Translations under genes and position numbers: made by a program
Shown here: piece by piece, positions 17,993 to 26,848 of the stretch
How the letters are laid out: the number at the start of each line of letters is the position of its first letter
How positions within the stretch are numbered: the stretch's first letter is position 1
From: Dolichospermum sp. DET69
Lineage (GTDB): Bacteria; Cyanobacteriota; Cyanobacteriia; Cyanobacteriales; Nostocaceae
NCBI GenBank assembly: GCA_017355425.1
Contig: CP070233.1
Coordinates: forward strand, 2,955,501 to 3,019,500
DNA: 64,000 nucleotides
Reading direction: 5' to 3'
Notes under the pieces: generated by a model
Databases searched by the model: none
Told to the model about the DNA's origin: nothing
The model's input: the letters and a program-made list of their open reading frames with translations, nothing else

Positions 17993-19195
17993 ATGACAGA
18001 ACCACAAACACACAGAATGCCACCGCCACCGCCACCGTTACCCACGGCACAGCGACCATCAGCCCCAGCCGCACCACCTGTAGGAATGCGACCACTAGCC
18101 CCAGCCGCACCAGCAGCAATATCTTCTAAACCTTCAGGACTTACTTTGGCGCAGCTGATCAAGGAAGCATTTGATGAAGGTTACTCTGATGTTCACGTGG
18201 GAATAGGAGAAATCCCTCGCTTCCGCAGTCGCGGGGAAATTCAAACTACAAGTTATCCCGAAGCCGATAAACCGACTTTTATGGGTTGGTTGCGGGAGAT
18301 TCTCTCTGATGCAGAAATTCAAAGGTTTCAAGAACATCTAGAATTTGATGGTGCGACTCAGTATGATTTCGCCCGGGTGCGGATTAATGTGTTCGATTCC
18401 CTGCGTGGTTACGCCATGGTACTGCGGTTAATTCCTCTCAAAATTCTGTCTATGGAGCAGTTGCGATTACCACCAGTGTTTAGAGATATTTGTCATCAGC
18501 ATAAAGGCTTAGTTTTGGTGACAGGTCCAACTGGTTCAGGTAAATCCACAACAATGGCGGCGATGGTTGACTATATCAATCGGGAGATGGCCAAACATAT
18601 TATTACGATTGAAGACCCGGTAGAATTTGTCCACCAAAGCCGTAAGTCTCTAGTCAAACAACGGGAAGTAGGAATGCACACCCTGAAATTTGATAACGCC
18701 TTAAAAGCAGCTTTACGGGAAGATCCAGATTTGATTCTGGTGGGGGAAATGCGGGATAAAGAAACTGTGAATACTGCCCTAAAAGCAGCGCAAACAGGTC
18801 ACTTGGTCATGGGAACTCTGCACACTAATAGTGCTGTAAAAACTATTGAACGGATTCTCAATTTGTATTCAGGTGAGGAACAAGAGGCTATGCGTGTGGC
18901 ACTTGCTGAATCCTTGGTAGCAGTAATTGCTCAGGGTTTATGCCGCACTACAGATGGTAAACGGGCAGCTTTTCATGATGTTCTCATTAATACTGAAGCT
19001 GTTAAGGAATGGGTGAAAGATGGTAAGTATGATGAAATTGGGGAGTTAATGAAACAAGCGGGCTTTGATGGCATGGTGACGATGAATCAGTCATTGCTGA
19101 ATCTCTATCAAGAAGGGCGCATTACTGAAGAGACAGCTTTAGAAATGTCCCCCACTCCTAACGAAATGGCGCAATTCCTCCGAGGTCGTGTTTAA
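17993..19195 (+). CDS. pilT: Type IV pilus retraction ATPase PilT
   Basis: 400 residues. A Pro/Ala-rich N-terminus of ~45 residues is followed by the PilT N-domain and the secretion ATPase core: Walker A GPTGSGKST near residue 180, ITIEDPVEFVH (Asp box), LREDPDLILVGEMRD (Walker B) and QTGHLVMGTLHTNSA (His box). PilT hexamers disassemble pilin at the cytoplasmic base of type IV pili and drive twitching or phototactic motility and DNA uptake. The proline-rich head is longer than in standard PilT. The KaiB-domain gene follows closely and may be co-transcribed. Confidence 0.93.
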   Translation: MTEPQTHRMPPPPPPLPTAQRPSAPAAPPVGMRPLAPAAPAAISSKPSGLTLAQLIKEAFDEGYSDVHVGIGEIPRFRSRGEIQTTSYPEADKPTFMGWLREILSDAEIQRFQEHLEFDGATQYDFARVRINVFDSLRGYAMVLRLIPLKILSMEQLRLPPVFRDICHQHKGLVLVTGPTGSGKSTTMAAMVDYINREMAKHIITIEDPVEFVHQSRKSLVKQREVGMHTLKFDNALKAALREDPDLILVGEMRDKETVNTALKAAQTGHLVMGTLHTNSAVKTIERILNLYSGEEQEAMRVALAESLVAVIAQGLCRTTDGKRAAFHDVLINTEAVKEWVKDGKYDEIGELMKQAGFDGMVTMNQSLLNLYQEGRITEETALEMSPTPNEMAQFLRGRV

Positions 19196-19257
19196 TGGAT
19201 AATTGGTAATTGGTAAAATTCCAGTCTCAAATCTCCAGTCCCCAATCCCCAACACCT

Positions 19258-20028
19258 GTGACTCAGTTAAATTTAAATAAACTCTCTAAACCTCAGTTAT
19301 TCAAAGGTATTGCTTTGTTTACGCCTGGAGGGGATTTAATTTATTGTATTGACCCTAGTAAACAAGGACGATGGCATTTACATTTGTGTGCGGCTTTGCA
19401 GGAAATTCTCGATTTACCAGAGCCGCCACATTTTTTAGTCCCTTGTTATACTGCAACTATTGATCACTGGTTAAATCCTCGGACTCAACAAGTCCAGATT
19501 TTTGCGGAGGCTTATCCAGCGGTGATCCGGCATCAAGCTGTGTTGAATGCGATTTTTGGAAAAGGGGACTTAGCGTGGCAATCAGCACCTTGGCAGGATG
19601 GTTTGTGCGATCGCTTGGTATTATCAACTTATCGGACTACATTTGAGCAATTGTGGGAAGATCATGATTTAATTGTCCGGCTAGATTTAGCTGATTTTCC
19701 CTCACAATATCAGCAACCAGTTATCAGTAAAGAACCTGTACCACCAAATAGCCAAAGTCCTCCAGGTTATGTTTTACGCTTGTTTGTTGCTGGTCATAGC
19801 GCGAATACAGAAAAAATATTACAAAATTTGCACGAATCCCTAGAGCGATCGCTAGGATATCCTTATACTCTTAAAGTTATTGATGTTCTCACAAATCCAG
19901 AACAGGCGGAAATTGATCAAGTTTCCGCTACTCCGACTTTAGTTAAAGTTTGGCCGCATCCAATCCGGCGGATGGTTGGTAATTTAGATAATATGGATAA
20001 ACTGTTACAAATGTTAGCAGGAAAGTAG
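19258..20028 (+). CDS. KaiB-domain protein with N-terminal extension
   Basis: 256 residues from GTG 19258. An upstream TTG at 19210 would add 16 residues, but they read through a low-complexity spacer (CCAGTCCCCAATCCCC), so I prefer the GTG. The last ~85 residues (YVLRLFVAGHSANTEKILQNL, then YTLKVIDVLTNPEQAE, then VSATPTLVKVWP) are a clear KaiB / SasA-sensor thioredoxin-like fold. The first ~165 residues (LFTPGGDLIYCIDPSKQGRWHLHL...) are a domain I do not recognise. KaiB-fold domains bind KaiC-type ATPases, so a partner-sensing role is plausible, but a clock function is not shown. It is placed directly after pilT. Confidence 0.7.
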   Translation: MTQLNLNKLSKPQLFKGIALFTPGGDLIYCIDPSKQGRWHLHLCAALQEILDLPEPPHFLVPCYTATIDHWLNPRTQQVQIFAEAYPAVIRHQAVLNAIFGKGDLAWQSAPWQDGLCDRLVLSTYRTTFEQLWEDHDLIVRLDLADFPSQYQQPVISKEPVPPNSQSPPGYVLRLFVAGHSANTEKILQNLHESLERSLGYPYTLKVIDVLTNPEQAEIDQVSATPTLVKVWPHPIRRMVGNLDNMDKLLQMLAGK

Positions 20029-20058
20029 ATAACTATTATGCAGATTTTATAAATCTCT

Positions 20059-20604
20059 CGGTAAGCGTAAAACTCAGCGTCTTCAGACCTGAGATATAAG
20101 CGACCCTTCGGCTACGCTCAGGGCATCGCTCGTGCGACTTTAGTCGCCTACGTTCTTCTTGATTGATTTATCATAAAAATACCCGGTAAGTGGGAAACTC
20201 AGACACTTCAGTGCTGAGAGGGAAACGACTCGTGCGGTTTTAACCGCCTTGAATATTTTTTCATTACCGCCTTGGAGTTGGTAAATTCGGTGTACTTTTG
20301 TAATGTACTTTCAACGGGACAATTACCGATTCAAAATTCCCAACTCTGTACGCATAATGTGTTGCACTCGATGTGCCTCCCTTTCGGGGTGATGTTAGCT
20401 TCGTCAATGTTTTAAGAGCTTTTTAAACTTGCAACACTGTTTCAGTGACTTTAAAACTGTTTAATTGCAAATGACAGAGCAGGGAACTAGCTACGCATTC
20501 CGGGGTGTCGTGACTCAAAAAACGTAGTCAGTGAAGACTTAGACTGGTCAGTACAGCTGGCAATTTCTTACAAGCTCAGTCCCTTTAGGGCTGAGTTACT
20601 GACC
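20059..20604 (+). mobile_element. Coding-free IS200/IS605-type element (copy 1)
   Basis: Two tandem versions of a structured motif (CGGTAAG..GAAACTCAG..CTGAGAGGGAAACGAC..CGTG, starting at 20059 and 20184) lie at one end. The other end is the hairpin ACAAGCTCAGTCCC/GGGCTGAGTTACTGAC (20570-20603). The same two parts, in the same order, occur at 35080-35419. This matches a transposon whose tnpB has been lost, or a structured RNA unit. The family assignment is inference. Confidence 0.5.
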
Positions 20605-20607
20605 ATC

Positions 20608-20797
20608 TAGGACTTACGCACTATACAAATTAATCATGATATGCGTTCACCAAAATACCTTATTTCCGGCTGTAACTAATTCTATTGTTACCGATAAATC
20701 AACGGTGGAGTAGGGGTTTAGCACTGCTAAACCCCTAGGATGAACGTGGTTTTTACAGCAATACATATTTGATATTTTGGTCAATACGTAAGTCCTA
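20608..20797 (+). mobile_element. MITE copy B
   Basis: 190 bp with 13-base terminal inverted repeats TAGGACTTACGCA and TACGTAAGTCCTA (12 of 13 match). The centre is a hairpin TAGGGGTTTAGC/GCTAAACCCCTA. No coding capacity. A second, inverted and expanded copy lies at 16657-16936. Confidence 0.85.
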
Positions 20798-20825
20798 TAT
20801 TTGTCTTATTTTACTAAATTAAAAC

Positions 20826-20873
20826 TATTTTGTCTCTACTTTTAGAGGCTATTTTGTCTCTACTTTTAGAGGT
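20826..20873. repeat. 24-bp tandem direct repeat, two units
   Basis: TATTTTGTCTCTACTTTTAG + AGGC/T occurs twice head to tail, ~115 bp before the first GG-leader precursor start. It could be an operator or simply a slippage product. Confidence 0.8.
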
Positions 20874-20986
20874 AAATTTGCAAACTCTACTTTCTACCTG
20901 TAGGTTTATGAATTATTAGGCAACAATGCTTATAGTTAAGTTGTTGGGTGGTGAAACACCTAATTACGTAAGTGAGGCTAATAATC

Positions 20987-21349
20987 GTGTTAAATCAAAT
21001 CAATGCATCCGATTTACTTGTTGCTTTATCTGATCAACAACAAGAAATAGTGACTGGTGGGGCTGACTTTGAACTAGCTGCTAGTAATTATGCTAACAAA
21101 GGGTCAGTTTTAATGGGAACAAGTGTCTCCGGTCCTCAAGGTAGCAGTGCCACCTCCGCAGGTCGGGCTAATACCATCCTAACTGCGGGACAAGATTTCT
21201 TAGGTCTAGGTGCAGACTTGCCCGCTGGTGTCGGAGCTTTAGGTCCAGCAACACTACCAGGAGACGCAGGAACTGCACCTACACCTGCCGTTGCAACACC
21301 TGTACCTCCTATTAATACTGGAGTTGGAAGTGTAGGAGTTCTTGCGTAA
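20987..21349 (+). CDS. Double-glycine leader peptide precursor (Pro/Ala/Gly-rich core)
   Basis: 120 residues from GTG 20987. I place the start here because GAGGCTAATAATC precedes it, exactly as GAGGCTAACAATC precedes the ATG of the sister gene at 26484. The leader MLNQINASDLLVALSDQQQE + IVTGG ends with Gly24-Gly25, the cut site for C39 peptidases. The 95-residue core has no cysteine, is rich in Gly, Ala, Thr and Pro, and ends PPINTGVGSVGVLA. It precedes the HlyD and C39 transporter genes, the expected exporters. Bacteriocin-like or signalling function is inference. Confidence 0.75.
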   Translation: MLNQINASDLLVALSDQQQEIVTGGADFELAASNYANKGSVLMGTSVSGPQGSSATSAGRANTILTAGQDFLGLGADLPAGVGALGPATLPGDAGTAPTPAVATPVPPINTGVGSVGVLA

Positions 21350-21870
21350 ATATGTGCTACTAACCCTATCCGTTGCTCTATCTTAAAACAAGATTGAACT
21401 AGGGCGACAGACTAGTAATGCGGAGCAGAATTGAAAATTAAGCATTAAAAATTTAAAAAGCAAATCACACGAGCTTTTTAGGGGCTTTTAATGATTAGTT
21501 ATTTTCGCCTCTCTGCACTGCTAGTCAACGGCTTTTTTAGATGATAAAGGGGGTTGGGGGAAATAATTTGAGCTTGCTCAACGTAAGTGAGGACTTTGAG
21601 AAAGTTTGAGCTTTTCCCCGCATTTTCTTAACGTTTGATCCGCGTTGAAGATTTGAGAAAGATAATTCCCTTCTTTAGGGCATAACTATCTCCACCCCCT
21701 TTACTAAATTATAACCTATCATCAAACTATTTTTCACGATGTGAACAAAAAAATTTGCTTGTTTTTATTTCCACTATTTTATTCCCTGAGATAGTTGATT
21801 TTAATTGCATGATCTTAGCAATTTCTATCTTAGGTCAGACTATTTTAGTCCTAACAGAAGGTGTAATACC
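21350..21870. other. 521-bp spacer before the HlyD gene
   Basis: No gene. Near 21545-21710 the segments AAAGGGGGTTGGGGG and CCACCCCCTTTA form an inverted pair ~160 bp apart, with GAGCTT-containing near-repeats inside (TTGAGCTTGCTC, TTTGAGCTTTTCC). It may be a degraded MITE. Confidence 0.45.
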
Positions 21871-23376
21871 GTGAACTCCTTACAGAGTCAAGATAATAAT
21901 TCCACATATAAGTTCAATAATCCAACTACAGAGGATTTGCATATACTAGAAGCTAATGAGTTTCTTCCCTATATCGGTAAATGGATTCATATCGGTGGGG
22001 GGGTGATGATTAGTATGTTTGTAGTTGCTGTGAGTCTTACATCTGTTCTCTATTACAATGTCACAGTCAAAGTCCCTGCAACTATCCGACCATTGGGAGA
22101 ATTACGGTTAGTTCAATCTGCAATGACGGGAACTGTAAAAAAAATTGTAGTCAAAGAAGATCAGGTAGTAAAGAAGGGAGAAATTATTGCTTTTATTGAT
22201 GATTCTCAACTGCAATCTCAAAAAAGACAACTACAAAATACTATCCAGCAAAATCAATTACAACTTATTCAAGTTGATGCTCAAATCAATCAAATCAATA
22301 CTCAAATAATTTCTCAAATTAACTTAAATGACCGCACCATTATAGCTGCACAGGCTGAATTAATTGGAACTGAACGCAACCATAAAGATCAGCAAATTAA
22401 AGCTAGTATGGAAATGACACAAGCTAAAATAACTATAGATTTAGCAAAAGAGCAACTAGCAAGATTACAACAAGAAAAGGTATTAATAGCCACGGTACAA
22501 GAAGCAGAAGCAGCCTTAAAGCTGGCTATTTTACAGCGCGATCGCTTACAAGGTATAGTAACATCAGGAGCAGTATCTCGCAGTTTAGTCGAGGAAAAAG
22601 AACAGGCTGTGAAATCGGCTCAAGCCAAATTAGAACAAGCTAAATCTGCTACTAAAAATCTCCAAGAAGAAAAAGAACAAGCTGTTAAATTAGCCCAAAT
22701 AAACTTACAAAAAGCGAAAATTGCTGTTAATCCTAGTAATGCAACTGTAACAGTAGCAATGGAAAGAATTCAACAAGAAAAAGCCAGAGGTGAAGGTAAT
22801 TTAGCTACTTTAAAAAAAGAACGAGAACTATCACTTCAACAACGTTTAGAGTTACAAAAACAACAAATTCGTACTCGTCAAGAATTGCAACAGCTAGAAA
22901 ATGAGTTAAATAAAAGTGTGATTCGCTCCCCAACTAATGGCACACTAATGCAACTTAAACTCCGCAACCCTGGACAGGTTGTACAACTCAGTGAAGCTCT
23001 TGCTCAAATTGCTCCTGTGGATGCTCCTTTAATCATCAAAGCTAACATTTCGGCTAAAGATATTGACAAAGTAAAAACAGGTCAAGCAGTGCAAATGCAG
23101 GTTTCAGCTTGTCCCTATCCAGACTATGGAACTCTCAAAGGAACTGTAAAAACAGTTGCACCAGATGCTCTAGCAATTACGCAAAATAATTCGATTATCA
23201 GTACACCCCAGATAGCTACTTACGAAATCAATATTGAACCAGAAAGTCTATTTTTAGGAAAAGGCAATCATTTATGTTATCTCAAATCTGGTATGGAAGG
23301 ACGTGCTGATATTATTTCTCATCAGGAAACTGTCATGCAATTTATTCTGAGAAAAAGCAAGTTGATCACGGATTAA
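21871..23376 (+). CDS. HlyD-family membrane fusion protein of the peptide exporter
   Basis: 501 residues from GTG 21871, preceded by AGAAGG 8 bases upstream; the TTG at 21805 gives a longer, unsupported N-terminus. One membrane helix (GGGVMISMFVVAVSLTSVLYY) follows a cytoplasmic ~65-residue head. Then come a lipoyl half-motif (TGTVKKIVVKEDQVVKKGEIIAFID), a long coiled coil (~residues 115-355, Q/E/K/A-rich), the second lipoyl half (VIRSPTNGTLMQLKLRNPGQVV) and a beta-barrel region. It bridges the inner-membrane ABC transporter to the outer envelope. It lies directly upstream of the C39 transporter. Confidence 0.88.
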   Translation: MNSLQSQDNNSTYKFNNPTTEDLHILEANEFLPYIGKWIHIGGGVMISMFVVAVSLTSVLYYNVTVKVPATIRPLGELRLVQSAMTGTVKKIVVKEDQVVKKGEIIAFIDDSQLQSQKRQLQNTIQQNQLQLIQVDAQINQINTQIISQINLNDRTIIAAQAELIGTERNHKDQQIKASMEMTQAKITIDLAKEQLARLQQEKVLIATVQEAEAALKLAILQRDRLQGIVTSGAVSRSLVEEKEQAVKSAQAKLEQAKSATKNLQEEKEQAVKLAQINLQKAKIAVNPSNATVTVAMERIQQEKARGEGNLATLKKERELSLQQRLELQKQQIRTRQELQQLENELNKSVIRSPTNGTLMQLKLRNPGQVVQLSEALAQIAPVDAPLIIKANISAKDIDKVKTGQAVQMQVSACPYPDYGTLKGTVKTVAPDALAITQNNSIISTPQIATYEINIEPESLFLGKGNHLCYLKSGMEGRADIISHQETVMQFILRKSKLITD

Positions 23377-23487
23377 ATGGGATTAAAGGATTACACAGAT
23401 TTAATAGATAGATAATATCAATTTTGATCACGGATTTAAATGGGATTACGGGATTGCACGGATTTAATACGTAGATAATACCAAGTT
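23363..23487. repeat. 62-bp imperfect tandem duplication spanning the HlyD stop codon
   Basis: TGATCACGGATTAAATGGGA... at 23363 is repeated as TGATCACGGATTTAAATGGG... at 23425, each ending GATAATA-TCAA-like. The first unit contains the HlyD stop (GAT TAA), so the gene's last codons are part of the repeat. Confidence 0.75.
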
Positions 23488-23515
23488 TATTAATTTTTGA
23501 AGTTCGATTTTTTTT

Positions 23516-25684
23516 ATGCTGAATATCTTCAAATCTGATCGAAATTATCAGTGTACTTTACAGTTAAGTGAAGAAGACTGTGGAGCAGCTTGTTTAGTTT
23601 CTATCACTAAGCATTATGGACGCTTTTTAAGTATGATTAAAAGTCGAGAAGCTGTTGGTACCGGACAATTAGGAACGACATTATTAGGTTTGAAACGAGG
23701 TTCAGAAAATCTCGGTTTTAATGCTAGAGCCGTCAAAGCTTCTCCCGAAATTGTAGATAGAATTACAGAAATTACATTACCTGCAATAATTCATTGGCAA
23801 GGCTATCATTGGGTAGTTTTATATGGTAAAAAGGGAAAAAAATACGTTATTGCCGATCCTGCTGTTGGACTTCGTTATTTGACAAAAAAAGAACTAACTG
23901 ATGCTTGGAATGGGGTAATGCTCTTATTAGAGCCAGATCCAGATCGCTTTTCTGAACAACCCCAAGAAGAATCAAAAGGGGGAATAACACGCTTTTTTCG
24001 CCGCCTTTTACCCTATCGTGGTTTGCTAAGTCAGGTTTTAATGATCAATGTTGTCCTGGGTTTACTAGCTCTAGGAACTCCTGTTTTAATTCAATTATTA
24101 ACAGATGATGTTCTCGTGCGTGGAGATGTACAATTACTCACTGTTGTAGTTTCCGCAGTTGTCGTTATGAGTTTATTTGGTGGAGGGTTGCAAGTATTTC
24201 AAGCCTTAATGATTTCTCATTTTGGACAAAGATTACAATTAGGTTTAGTTCTAGAATTTGGTCGTAAATTACTGCAATTACCTTTAAATTATTATGAATC
24301 TCGTCGCAGTGGGGAAATTACTAGCCGACTCCGAGATATTGGGGAAATTAACCAATTAGTATCACAGATTGTAATTGTTTTACCTAGCCAGTTTTTTATT
24401 GCTGTTATCTCTTTATGTTTAATGTTATTTTATAGCTGGCAATTGACAATTGCAGTTCTGTTAATCGCTGCCGTAATGACTTTATCTACTTTGCCTTTTT
24501 TACCAATTCTGCAACAAAAAACCCGCAGTCTCTTAGTTTTAGGGGCAGAAAATCAGGGTGTTTTAGTAGAAACTTTTAAAGGCGCACAAGTAATTAAAAC
24601 TACAAATGCTGCGCCTCAATTTTGGGATGAATTCCAAAGTCGTTTTGGTCGTCTAGCTAATCTTGCTTTTAGTACCGTGCAAATAGGAATTATCAACGGT
24701 ACTATTGCTAAAATTTTGTCTACAATTGGTGGTGTTATCTTGCTAGGATTTGGGAGTATGTTAGTAATTAAAGGCAATTTAAGTATTGGACAAATGTTAG
24801 CTTTTAATGCTTTACAAGTTAATGTTTTAGCTTTAATTAACTCATTAGTTAGCTTTGTTGATGACTATTTTCGTTCCCAAACCGCAGTTTCTCGATTATT
24901 AGAAGTTATTGATGCTACGCCGGAAGTAGTAGGAGGAAGTCTCAAGCCAACTGCACAAATTTCTAGTGTGGCAGATATTAATTGTTCCCATCTCCAATTT
25001 CATCACGCAGGTAGAATTGACTTATTAGATGATTTTTCTATTCAGATTCCGGGAGGAAAAGTCATTGCTTTAATTGGTAAATCAGGTTGTGGTAAAAGCA
25101 CTTTAGCTAAATTATTGGCTGGGTTATATGTACCAGATTCCGGTAATATCCGCATTGGTTTTTTAAATATCCAAGATATTGCTTTGGATTGTTACCGACA
25201 ACAAGTAGTTTATGTTCCTCAAGAACCTCATTTTTGGAGTCGGACAATTTTGGAAAACTTCCGTTTAGGAATACCTTCTATTTCCTTTGAAGACATTGTT
25301 CAAGCTTGTGATATTGCAGATGCAGATGGTTTTATCAGTCAATTACCTAATAAATATCAAACCGTTTTAGGAGAATTTGGCGCAAATCTTTCGGGAGGAC
25401 AAAGACAACGATTAGCGATCGCTCGCGGAATTCTCACAAATCCACCTATACTAATTTTAGATGAAGCTACCGCAGGATTAGACCCCATGAGTGAAGCTCA
25501 TGTTCTAGATCGTCTTTTGGAATATCGCGCAGGTAAAACCACAATTTTAATTACTCATCGTCCCAGTGTTATTCAACGCGCTGATTGGATCGTTCTCATA
25601 GAAAAAGGCCAGGTACAAATTCAAGGAACTCCTGAGACATTTTTATCGAAACCCGGAGAGCATTTACAGTTTCTAACTGTATAA
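23516..25684 (+). CDS. C39-peptidase-containing ABC transporter (PCAT) for double-glycine peptides
   Basis: 722 residues. Residues ~10-140 are a C39 cysteine peptidase: Gln16 (oxyanion), Cys22 in EEDCGAACL, a His in YHWVVLYG and an Asp in IADPAVG. Six membrane helices follow, then a nucleotide-binding domain with Walker A IGKSGCGKST, signature LSGGQRQRLAIARG, Walker B ILILDEATAGLD and the switch His in LITHRP. It cuts precursors after Gly-Gly and exports the core. All catalytic parts are intact. Five GG-leader genes lie within 5 kb on either side, the expected substrates. Confidence 0.93.
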   Translation: MLNIFKSDRNYQCTLQLSEEDCGAACLVSITKHYGRFLSMIKSREAVGTGQLGTTLLGLKRGSENLGFNARAVKASPEIVDRITEITLPAIIHWQGYHWVVLYGKKGKKYVIADPAVGLRYLTKKELTDAWNGVMLLLEPDPDRFSEQPQEESKGGITRFFRRLLPYRGLLSQVLMINVVLGLLALGTPVLIQLLTDDVLVRGDVQLLTVVVSAVVVMSLFGGGLQVFQALMISHFGQRLQLGLVLEFGRKLLQLPLNYYESRRSGEITSRLRDIGEINQLVSQIVIVLPSQFFIAVISLCLMLFYSWQLTIAVLLIAAVMTLSTLPFLPILQQKTRSLLVLGAENQGVLVETFKGAQVIKTTNAAPQFWDEFQSRFGRLANLAFSTVQIGIINGTIAKILSTIGGVILLGFGSMLVIKGNLSIGQMLAFNALQVNVLALINSLVSFVDDYFRSQTAVSRLLEVIDATPEVVGGSLKPTAQISSVADINCSHLQFHHAGRIDLLDDFSIQIPGGKVIALIGKSGCGKSTLAKLLAGLYVPDSGNIRIGFLNIQDIALDCYRQQVVYVPQEPHFWSRTILENFRLGIPSISFEDIVQACDIADADGFISQLPNKYQTVLGEFGANLSGGQRQRLAIARGILTNPPILILDEATAGLDPMSEAHVLDRLLEYRAGKTTILITHRPSVIQRADWIVLIEKGQVQIQGTPETFLSKPGEHLQFLTV

Positions 25685-25858
25685 GTAGCCGGACAAAATT
25701 AAATTCACTCGTTGAGAGAGGGAACACCGGAACAGGGAACAGGGAACAGAAAAATCAGTTGTGTAATTAATTGTGTCCCATTACTTAAATCAATGTTTTC
25801 AAAAATTTCCTAGCGATATGCACTCTTCGTAAGATCCAGTCAGTAAATCGCAAACGCC

Positions 25859-25881
25859 GTAGGGGCGCAGGGCCTGCGCCC
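25859..25881 (+). repeat. REP-like palindrome, identical inverse of 13460-13482
   Basis: GTAGGGGCGCAGGGCCTGCG + CCC, an exact 23-base reverse complement of the fbp-zwf copy. It lies ~85 bp before the next precursor gene. Confidence 0.85.
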
Positions 25882-25965
25882 TCAATAATATTCCATCAAA
25901 GGCGATAACCGCTATATTAGTCTATCACCTAACCTCAAATAATGACTTATACAAGGAGTAATAAT

Positions 25966-26220
25966 ATGTCTAAGAATACTCAATTATTTAGATATCTTTC
26001 TAATGCAGAACAAGAATCTTTTGTTGGTGGACAAATGTTTCCTATGTTAAATCTATTTACTGAAGGTAAGTTATTCTTCCAAAACACTGATCTGGAAACT
26101 GAAGGAAAAAGTGATTTAACTCTTGCTTCAGGTGATTCTACTTCACAAACTACCAAATATAAATTATCCCAAATGACCATGGCACTTTCTTTCACATTTG
26201 GATTGTTAATGAGTTGGTAA
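25966..26220 (+). CDS. Double-glycine leader peptide precursor with hydrophobic C-terminus
   Basis: 84 residues from ATG 25966, which has AAGGAGT 8 bases upstream. The leader is short (MSKNTQLFRYLSNAEQESFV + GG, Gly21-Gly22) but keeps the L-S-x-x-E-Q-E pattern. The 62-residue core has no cysteine and ends in a membrane-like helix (LSQMTMALSFTFGLLMSW). A hydrophobic end like this is seen in some pore-forming unmodified bacteriocins, but the resemblance is general. It is the first gene after the C39 transporter, 281 bp downstream, and a terminator hairpin follows. Confidence 0.65.
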   Translation: MSKNTQLFRYLSNAEQESFVGGQMFPMLNLFTEGKLFFQNTDLETEGKSDLTLASGDSTSQTTKYKLSQMTMALSFTFGLLMSW

Positions 26221-26286
26221 TTTATTACCCTATTTTCTAAATAATTTCTTTTCATGAAATAGCCAAAATTGAATTTAAACATTTTT

Positions 26287-26321
26287 TGTAGAGAGAAAAT
26301 TTTATTTTTCTCTACATTTTT
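26287..26321 (+). terminator. Probable Rho-independent terminator after the 25966 precursor
   Basis: TGTAGAGAGAAAA and TTTTTCTCTACA pair around a short AT loop, followed by TTTTTG. Lies ~65 bp beyond the stop. Confidence 0.65.
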
Positions 26322-26390
26322 GTCGCTGAGTTAAATAAATAGTTTTATTTAAATATAACTATACCCTAAGAGAAATTTAAGTTTTGCAAA

Positions 26391-26410
26391 TTTATAACCA
26401 AAGAATCATT
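26391..26410 (+). promoter_or_regulatory. Conserved upstream element of GG-leader precursors (copy 1)
   Basis: TTTATAACCAAAGAATCATT, exactly 93 bases before ATG 26484. The same 20 bases with one change occur exactly 93 bases before ATG 28553. A TTATAAAA box (possible -10) lies downstream of both. Likely a shared promoter or activator site. Confidence 0.65.
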
Positions 26411-26483
26411 TTTTTCTAATTATTAATAGTTATAAAAGAAGCATAGGTGTTATTGATCTATTCATAACTTGAGGCTAACAATC

Positions 26484-26720
26484 ATGTCAAACCACATCAT
26501 TCAATCTGATTTAATCGTTGATTTATCGCTAGATGAACAAGAAATTCTCACTGGAGGAATGTGCAGTAAGGAAGACAATAAGAGTGATGGGGATAAATCT
26601 AAGATTTCTCCCTCTAATGATCAAGAAGATAGTTTAGATAAAAGTAGTAACCCTAAATATCAATTCTTGGTCTATCGTCCCATAGTAAACAATCCCAAGA
26701 CTTATATCCGAGCTAGTTAA
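26484..26720 (+). CDS. Double-glycine leader peptide precursor (Asp/Lys/Ser-rich core)
   Basis: 78 residues from ATG 26484, with GAGG 8-11 bases upstream; a TTG at 26469 is in frame but lies in the conserved GAGGCTAA leader. Leader MSNHIIQSDLIVDLSLDEQE + ILTGG with Gly24-Gly25. The 53-residue core begins MCSKEDNKSDGD, is strongly hydrophilic, has a single cysteine and ends NPKTYIRAS. The leader is closest to that of the 20987 gene. It shares the -93 element with the 28553 gene, and a strong terminator follows at 26808. Confidence 0.72.
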   Translation: MSNHIIQSDLIVDLSLDEQEILTGGMCSKEDNKSDGDKSKISPSNDQEDSLDKSSNPKYQFLVYRPIVNNPKTYIRAS

Positions 26721-26807
26721 ACTATCTCTTTTCATTATGATTCATAAATGACTTTGATGAGTTGACACGTAGCAACTTTAAAATATTCAAAGTTATAGCT
26801 CTAATTT

Positions 26808-26848
26808 TGCACCCATCAAAGTATGTAAATATCATGGGTGCATTTTTC
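26808..26848 (+). terminator. Rho-independent terminator after the 26484 precursor
   Basis: TGCACCCAT and ATGGGTGCA form a perfect nine-base stem, immediately followed by TTTTTC. It isolates this precursor from the next one. Confidence 0.8.
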
